NCBI RefSeq assembly: GCF_020616515.1 | Contig: NZ_CP085135.1 | Location: 558,001-622,000 of the forward strand | DNA: 64,000 bases | Direction: 5' to 3' | Origin: Mesorhizobium sp. PAMC28654 | Lineage (GTDB): Bacteria; Pseudomonadota; Alphaproteobacteria; Rhizobiales; Rhizobiaceae | In this document: piece by piece, positions 59,502-64,000 of the stretch | How the letters are laid out: each line of letters opens with the position of its first letter | How positions within the stretch are numbered: the stretch's first letter is position 1 | Translations under genes and position numbers: made by a program | The notes under the pieces: generated by a model | What the model was told of the DNA's origin: nothing | Seen by the model: the letters and a program-made list of their open reading frames with translations, nothing else | Database searches by the model: none

Positions 59502-60316
59502 TGTCCGATCGCCTCTGCCGCCGCCTTGCCTGTCAGAAGCAGGTGGGTTGCGGCGGCCACATCGTGTTGCCGCATCAGGCTTTCGCCGACGAGGAAGGTG
59601 CCGATGCCTCTTTTCTGCATCCTGAGGCAGTCGTTATGCGTAAAAATGCCGCTCTCGCTGACCAGCTGGCGTCCGCCCGGCACCATCGACGCCAGCCGCT
59701 CCGAGGTTTCAAGACTGGTTTCGAACGTTCTGAGATTGCGGTTGTTGATTCCAATCATCCGCGACGACAGTTTCAGCGCGCGCTCCGTCTCGTCCTCGTC
59801 GTGCACCTCAATCAGCGCGTCCATGCCGAGTTCGAATGCCGTCGCTTCAAGCTCGCTTGCCAAGGCATCATCAACGCTGGCCATGATGATCAGGATGGCA
59901 TCAGCGCCCCAGGCGCGAGCCTCATATACCTGGTAAGGATCAAACAGGAAATCCTTGCGTAGTGCGGGCAGGGCGACGGCTGCTCTTGCACTGGTGAGAA
60001 ATTCCGGCGCTCCCTGGAAGGACGGTGCATCGGTCAGTACCGAAAGACAGGCGGCCCCTCCTGCCTCATAGGCCCGCGCCAGCGCCGGTGGGTCGAAATC
60101 GGCGCGGATCAGCCCTTTGGAGGGGCTAGCCTTCTTGATCTCGGCGATCAGGGCGAAGCTCCCCGATCTGCGCTTTGCCTCGAGCGCCGCAAGAAAGCCG
60201 CGCGGCGCGGAGGCGTCTTTTGCCCGCGCCTTGATTTCGGCAAGCGGTATCAGCGCCTTTGCCGCCGCGATCTCGTCGCGCTTGTAGGCCTCGATCTTGC
60301 GCAGGATATCGGACAT
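59498..60316 (-). CDS. trpC: Indole-3-glycerol phosphate synthase
   Basis: 272 residues from the ATG at 60316. [54 protein letters not shown] and VSESGIF are TIM-barrel motifs. It makes the indole ring of tryptophan. The usual partner trpD lies just upstream. Confidence 0.97.
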   Translation of the reverse strand: MSDILRKIEAYKRDEIAAAKALIPLAEIKARAKDASAPRGFLAALEAKRRSGSFALIAEIKKASPSKGLIRADFDPPALARAYEAGGAACLSVLTDAPSFQGAPEFLTSARAAVALPALRKDFLFDPYQVYEARAWGADAILIIMASVDDALASELEATAFELGMDALIEVHDEDETERALKLSSRMIGINNRNLRTFETSLETSERLASMVPGGRQLVSESGIFTHNDCLRMQKRGIGTFLVGESLMRQHDVAAATHLLLTGKAAAEAIGQ

Positions 60317-60320
60317 TCTT

Positions 60321-61331
60321 CTAACCGTTCGAAATCTCGACCAGCCTGTCGAGCACGGCAAGCGATCGGCCGCTGTCGATGGCTTGCGCCGCAGCGGCAA
60401 TGCCGTCGGCAAGCGTGGTTGCCTTGCCCGCGACCACAAGTCCGGCGCCGGCGTTCATCAACACAGTGTCTCGATAGGCACCGGCGGCACCGCCCAGCAT
60501 GTCACGCAACGCCCCGGCATTATAGGCGGCGTCGCCGCCGCGCAGTTCATCCTTGGTGTGGCGCTTCAGCCCAACGGCTTCCGGGGTCAATGTGAAGCTG
60601 CGTATCTCGCCGCCGACCAGTTCGGCCACCTGCGTTTCGCCAGTGGTGGTGATCTCGTCATAGCCGTCGCCGTGGACGACCCAGGCATGATCGGCGCCCA
60701 GCGTCTTCAGCGTCTCTGCCACCGGCATGATCCATTCGGGCAGGAACACGCCGACCATCTGCCTGCTGACACTGGCCGGATTGGAAAGCGGTCCAAGCAG
60801 ATTGAAGATGGTGCGCGTGCCGAGTTCGACCCGGGTCGGGCCAACATGCTTCATCGCCGGATGATGCGCCGGCGCGAACATGAAGCCGACGCCGGCCTCC
60901 TGGATGCAGCGGCTAATCGTTTCGGGGGCAAGATCGATCTTGACGCCAAGCGCGATAAGGACGTCGGCGGAACCGGTCAGCGAGGAGAGGCCGCGGTTGC
61001 CGTGCTTGGCCACCGGCACGCCGCTGGCGGCGATGACGAAAGCGGACGCGGTGGATATGTTGACGCTATGCGAATTGTCGCCGCCGGTGCCGACGATATC
61101 GATGGCGCCATCAGGTGCTTCGACGCGCAGCATCTTGGCGCGCATGGTCGCGACGGCACCGGAAATCTCGCTCACTGTTTCGCCGCGCACACGCAGCGCC
61201 ATCAGGAAGCCACCGATCTGGCCGGGCGTGGCATCGCCCGACATGATGATATCGAAGGCCTCGCGCGCTTCCTCGAAGGAAAGGGCGGTCCCTGTGGCGA
61301 CCTTGGCGATATGCGTCTTCAGCGCGCTCAT
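60321..61331 (-). CDS. trpD: Anthranilate phosphoribosyltransferase
   Basis: 336 residues. [21 protein letters not shown] is the PRPP-binding loop, and [17 protein letters not shown] and [11 protein letters not shown] are family blocks. It joins anthranilate with PRPP. The start overlaps the ppiD stop (ATGA). Anthranilate is also the product of the kynU nearby. Confidence 0.97.
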   Translation of the reverse strand: MSALKTHIAKVATGTALSFEEAREAFDIIMSGDATPGQIGGFLMALRVRGETVSEISGAVATMRAKMLRVEAPDGAIDIVGTGGDNSHSVNISTASAFVIAASGVPVAKHGNRGLSSLTGSADVLIALGVKIDLAPETISRCIQEAGVGFMFAPAHHPAMKHVGPTRVELGTRTIFNLLGPLSNPASVSRQMVGVFLPEWIMPVAETLKTLGADHAWVVHGDGYDEITTTGETQVAELVGGEIRSFTLTPEAVGLKRHTKDELRGGDAAYNAGALRDMLGGAAGAYRDTVLMNAGAGLVVAGKATTLADGIAAAAQAIDSGRSLAVLDRLVEISNG

Positions 61332-63220
61332 CTTGTCGAGGCTTGCGCAACGGCGGCCTGATCGATGCGGACGTCGTATTGCGTCTGCAACTGCGCCACC
61401 AATTGGTCGAGCAGGTCATCCGACATGCCGGAGTTGAAGGATTTCTGGGCATCTTCCGGCACGGAACTGACATCGGCCCCGGCTGGTTCGAACACCTCGG
61501 CCACCTTGAACAGGATCTGGCCATCGCCCGTGGGTGAGGGGATCAACCCGGTGCCGCCTTCGCCAACGCCGAACATCGCCGCTGCCCCTGCCTTGCCGAA
61601 ATCGACGTCGTCGGCGTCACGCTTCACGCCGCGCTTGGTCTGCTTCTCGAGCTTGAGCTCGCCCGCAATCACATCGAGCGTGGTGCCGGCCTTGAGACGC
61701 TTTTCGAGTTCGTCCGCCTTGGCCGCGAGACGTTTTGTCGTCTCCGCCGCCGTCCAGTCCGCGACCACTTTCTGGCGCACTTCATCCAGCGTGCGGTCGC
61801 GGGCGGGCGTGATGGAATCATCCTCGTAGAAGACGAAGCCGTTGTCGGCTGTTGTCAGTGCATCATTCTCGGTGTGCAGTTCGGCGGCGAACACCGCCTT
61901 GATCAGGTCCGGCGATTCCGGCAGGTCCTTGACGATCGTCCCATCAGGCCTCAAGCCCGTGCGATCGATCGCATCGATGGTGATGACCTTCAGCTTCAGC
62001 TTGGCGGCCGCATCCGCAAGCGAACCGCCCGCCGCACGGGCATCCTCATAATTGTCGTGCACGTCCAACAGGATGCGGCTTGCCTCGCCCAGCGCCAGGT
62101 CCTTGCGGATCTGATCGGAGACCTCGGCCAGGGACTTGGTCACTTCAGGCTTGATCTCGGTGACGCGCAGCAAAACCGCACCAAAGGTGCCCTGTACGAC
62201 GGGGCTGACTTCATTGACGTTGAGCGCGAAGGCAGCATCGGCAACAGCCTTGTCGGCGATCTTGTCCTTGGTGAGTGTGCCAAGCAGCGTATCGGCCTGC
62301 GTTTTGCCTTCAGCGGTGACGATCTTGTCGAAGGTGGCGCCAGTTCTGAGCGAATCGAGTGCCGCCTTGGCGGCCTCGGGAGTCTTGAACACCAGTTGTT
62401 CGATGGTGCGCTGTTCGGGCGTTGTGTAGCGGCCCTTGTTCTTGTTGTAGTCGTCGCTGACTTGAGCGTCGGTCACGGAACTCACATCCATGATGTCGAC
62501 AGGCTCGAGCCGGACATAAGAGAATTTGCGGTATTCGGGCGCCGCGTAGGCTTTCTTATTTGTATCGAAATAGGCCGACAGCACGCTGTCGGACGGTGCC
62601 TCCACCGGCTCCACCAAGGCTTTCGGCAAGGTCAGGTAGTCGATGGTGCGGTCCTCGCCGCGATAGAGAGCGACCGCCTTGAAGAACGTATCCGGGGCCT
62701 TAAGCCCGTCGGAAACCGCTTCGACGATCTGCTGGCGCACCGCCACCTGGGCTCGGTTCTTCAGGTAGTCTTCCGGCCGCATGCCGACCTGACGCAGCAG
62801 GTATTCGAATGTTTTGCGGTCAAATGTGCCGCCAGGTCCCTTGAACGCGGGGTCTTCGCGCGTCAGTTCGGCCAGCCGGTCCTTGGAAAGGCCGAGGCCG
62901 AGCTTGCGCGCCTGTTCGTCGAGAACGGCGCCCGACACCAACTGCGCCAGCACTTGATTGTCGATGCCAAGTGCCTTCGCCTGCACCTGGGTGATGCGCT
63001 GGCCGAATTGCTGGGACAGCACGCTGAGTTGGCGATCATAGGCCAGACGATATTCGTTGATCGACACTTTGGTGCCGCCAGCCGTAATCACCGAGTCATG
63101 TCCGGCGAATCCGCCCATCAGCCGCCCGGAAATGCCCCAGGCGAGGAAACTCACCACAAGTAGCGAAAGCAGTGTCTTCGCGACCCAGGTTCCCGCCGCG
63201 TTTCTCAAGGTACCAAGCAT
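61328..63220 (-). CDS. ppiD: Peptidylprolyl isomerase PpiD/SurA-like
   Basis: 630 residues from the ATG at 63220. A membrane helix ([20 protein letters not shown]) anchors it; the SurA_N-type chaperone domain ([19 protein letters not shown]) and a parvulin domain follow, the latter weak ([19 protein letters not shown] [22 protein letters not shown]). It helps outer-membrane and secreted proteins fold in the periplasm. First gene of the trp/moa operon. Confidence 0.9.
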   Translation of the reverse strand: MLGTLRNAAGTWVAKTLLSLLVVSFLAWGISGRLMGGFAGHDSVITAGGTKVSINEYRLAYDRQLSVLSQQFGQRITQVQAKALGIDNQVLAQLVSGAVLDEQARKLGLGLSKDRLAELTREDPAFKGPGGTFDRKTFEYLLRQVGMRPEDYLKNRAQVAVRQQIVEAVSDGLKAPDTFFKAVALYRGEDRTIDYLTLPKALVEPVEAPSDSVLSAYFDTNKKAYAAPEYRKFSYVRLEPVDIMDVSSVTDAQVSDDYNKNKGRYTTPEQRTIEQLVFKTPEAAKAALDSLRTGATFDKIVTAEGKTQADTLLGTLTKDKIADKAVADAAFALNVNEVSPVVQGTFGAVLLRVTEIKPEVTKSLAEVSDQIRKDLALGEASRILLDVHDNYEDARAAGGSLADAAAKLKLKVITIDAIDRTGLRPDGTIVKDLPESPDLIKAVFAAELHTENDALTTADNGFVFYEDDSITPARDRTLDEVRQKVVADWTAAETTKRLAAKADELEKRLKAGTTLDVIAGELKLEKQTKRGVKRDADDVDFGKAGAAAMFGVGEGGTGLIPSPTGDGQILFKVAEVFEPAGADVSSVPEDAQKSFNSGMSDDLLDQLVAQLQTQYDVRIDQAAVAQASTR

Positions 63221-63363
63221 GGTTACTTCCGATTTATGCGCATTTTCGCGTGCGCCGAGTCTGAAACAAGCGCAATAGCGCCCTTCCGGCCCACTGTCGA
63301 TTGCTTTGTGGCTTGATTTTGGTAGTGAGGGCGAGAGCCGAATATTGCCCGGAGAAACAAACC

Positions 63364-64000
63364 CATGACGCCAGGAATCCGCCCGTTGATCGCCGGCAAC
63401 TGGAAAATGAACGGTACCAGCGCCTCTCTCAATGAGCTCAGGATGATCGGCAATGGTTTCATGAGTGGGCTGGACGCGGATACCGAAGCGCTGGTCTGCG
63501 TTCCCGCGACCCTGCTCGCGCACGCCGCCGAGATCCTTTCACGTACCCCAGTGCGGGCGGGTGGCGAGGATTGCCACCCCAAGGAAAGCGGTGCCTATAC
63601 CGGCTGCATTTCGGCCGAGATGCTGAAGGATGCTGGCGCCAGCCACGTCATCGTCGGCCATTCCGAGTGTCGCGAGCAGTGCGGCGACGACGACGCCACG
63701 GTGCAGGCGAAGGCGTCAGCCGCATGGCGCGCCGGGCTGATCGCCATTGTCTGCATTGGCGAGACCAAGGCCGAACGCGAGGTGGGCGCGGCGCTCAACA
63801 TATTGTCCCGCCAGGTCGACGGTTCCGTGCCGTCAAATGCAACGGCGTCGAATACAGTCATTGCCTATGAGCCAGTATGGGCGATCGGGACAGGGCTGAC
63901 GCCGACCGCCGCCGATGTTGCCGAGGCGCACGCGCACATCCGCGAACGACTGACCGAGAAGCTCGGGGCCGCGGCGGCCAGGATCCGGATTCTGTACGGT
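63364..64000 (+). CDS. tpiA: Triosephosphate isomerase, 3' end outside window
   Basis: 212 codons present. LIAGNWKMNG, ECHPKESGAYTG-like DCHPKESGAYTGCISAEML, VGHSECR with the catalytic His and YEPVWAIGTG with the catalytic Glu are all there. Interconverts DHAP and GAP. Divergent from ppiD. The last about 40 residues, with the phosphate-binding GG loop, lie beyond the window. Confidence 0.97.

Overview
The window looks like chromosome of a Rhizobiales alphaproteobacterium, most likely Mesorhizobium or a close Phyllobacteriaceae relative. The evidence is the high GC content, an EipB-type DUF1849 envelope protein, the order rpsB-tsf-pyrH-frr-uppS-cdsA-rseP-bamA-lpxD-fabZ-lpxA-lpxI-lpxB-gltA, LpxI instead of LpxH, a GTTC-N7-GTTC SOS box upstream of lexA, and ppiD-trpD-trpC-moaC-moeA as one run. 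This assignment comes from gene order and family recognition; no database search was done.

Layout: 1-11 kb holds housekeeping and accessory genes (HIT protein, an acyltransferase, GDPD, RidA, EipB, a PlsC-like acyltransferase, a LysE exporter, rpsB-tsf, and a LysR regulator facing a SnoaL-like protein and an aldo-keto reductase). From 11 to 22.4 kb there is a long envelope and lipid A operon (pyrH to lpxB). gltA and gltX follow on the minus strand.

From 25,589 to 43,441 a Mu-like transposable prophage sits inside codon 29 of comEC. It has matching TGTA(A/G)CGCGCAA ends, repeated transposase-type end sites and an exact 5-bp target duplication, CGTGG. It keeps the repressor and Ner-like control region, an early operon (ParB-like, DUF5131, MuA, truncated MuB), a tail-fibre remnant, a glycosyltransferase, a Dam-like methylase and end-located cargo genes. 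All head, lysis and most tail genes are gone; an IS3-family element lies exactly at the MuB/tail-fibre junction. An IS21-family element, itself broken by a second IS3-family element, sits in the tail-fibre remnant.

From 43.4 to 47 kb the rest of comEC is broken again by an IS630-family element (TA duplication inside CTAG) and by a 1-base frameshift. lexA follows on the opposite strand.

From 48 to 57.7 kb there is a tryptophan/kynurenine catabolic island: GntR regulator, PLP dehydratase, three-gene ABC importer, kynureninase, tryptophan 2,3-dioxygenase, an anthranilate-CoA-type ligase and a kynurenine formamidase-like hydrolase. Together these would take tryptophan through kynurenine to anthraniloyl-CoA. 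From 57.8 kb to the end run moeA-moaC-trpC-trpD-ppiD, then divergent tpiA, cut by the window edge. No tRNA, rRNA or CRISPR array was recognised.
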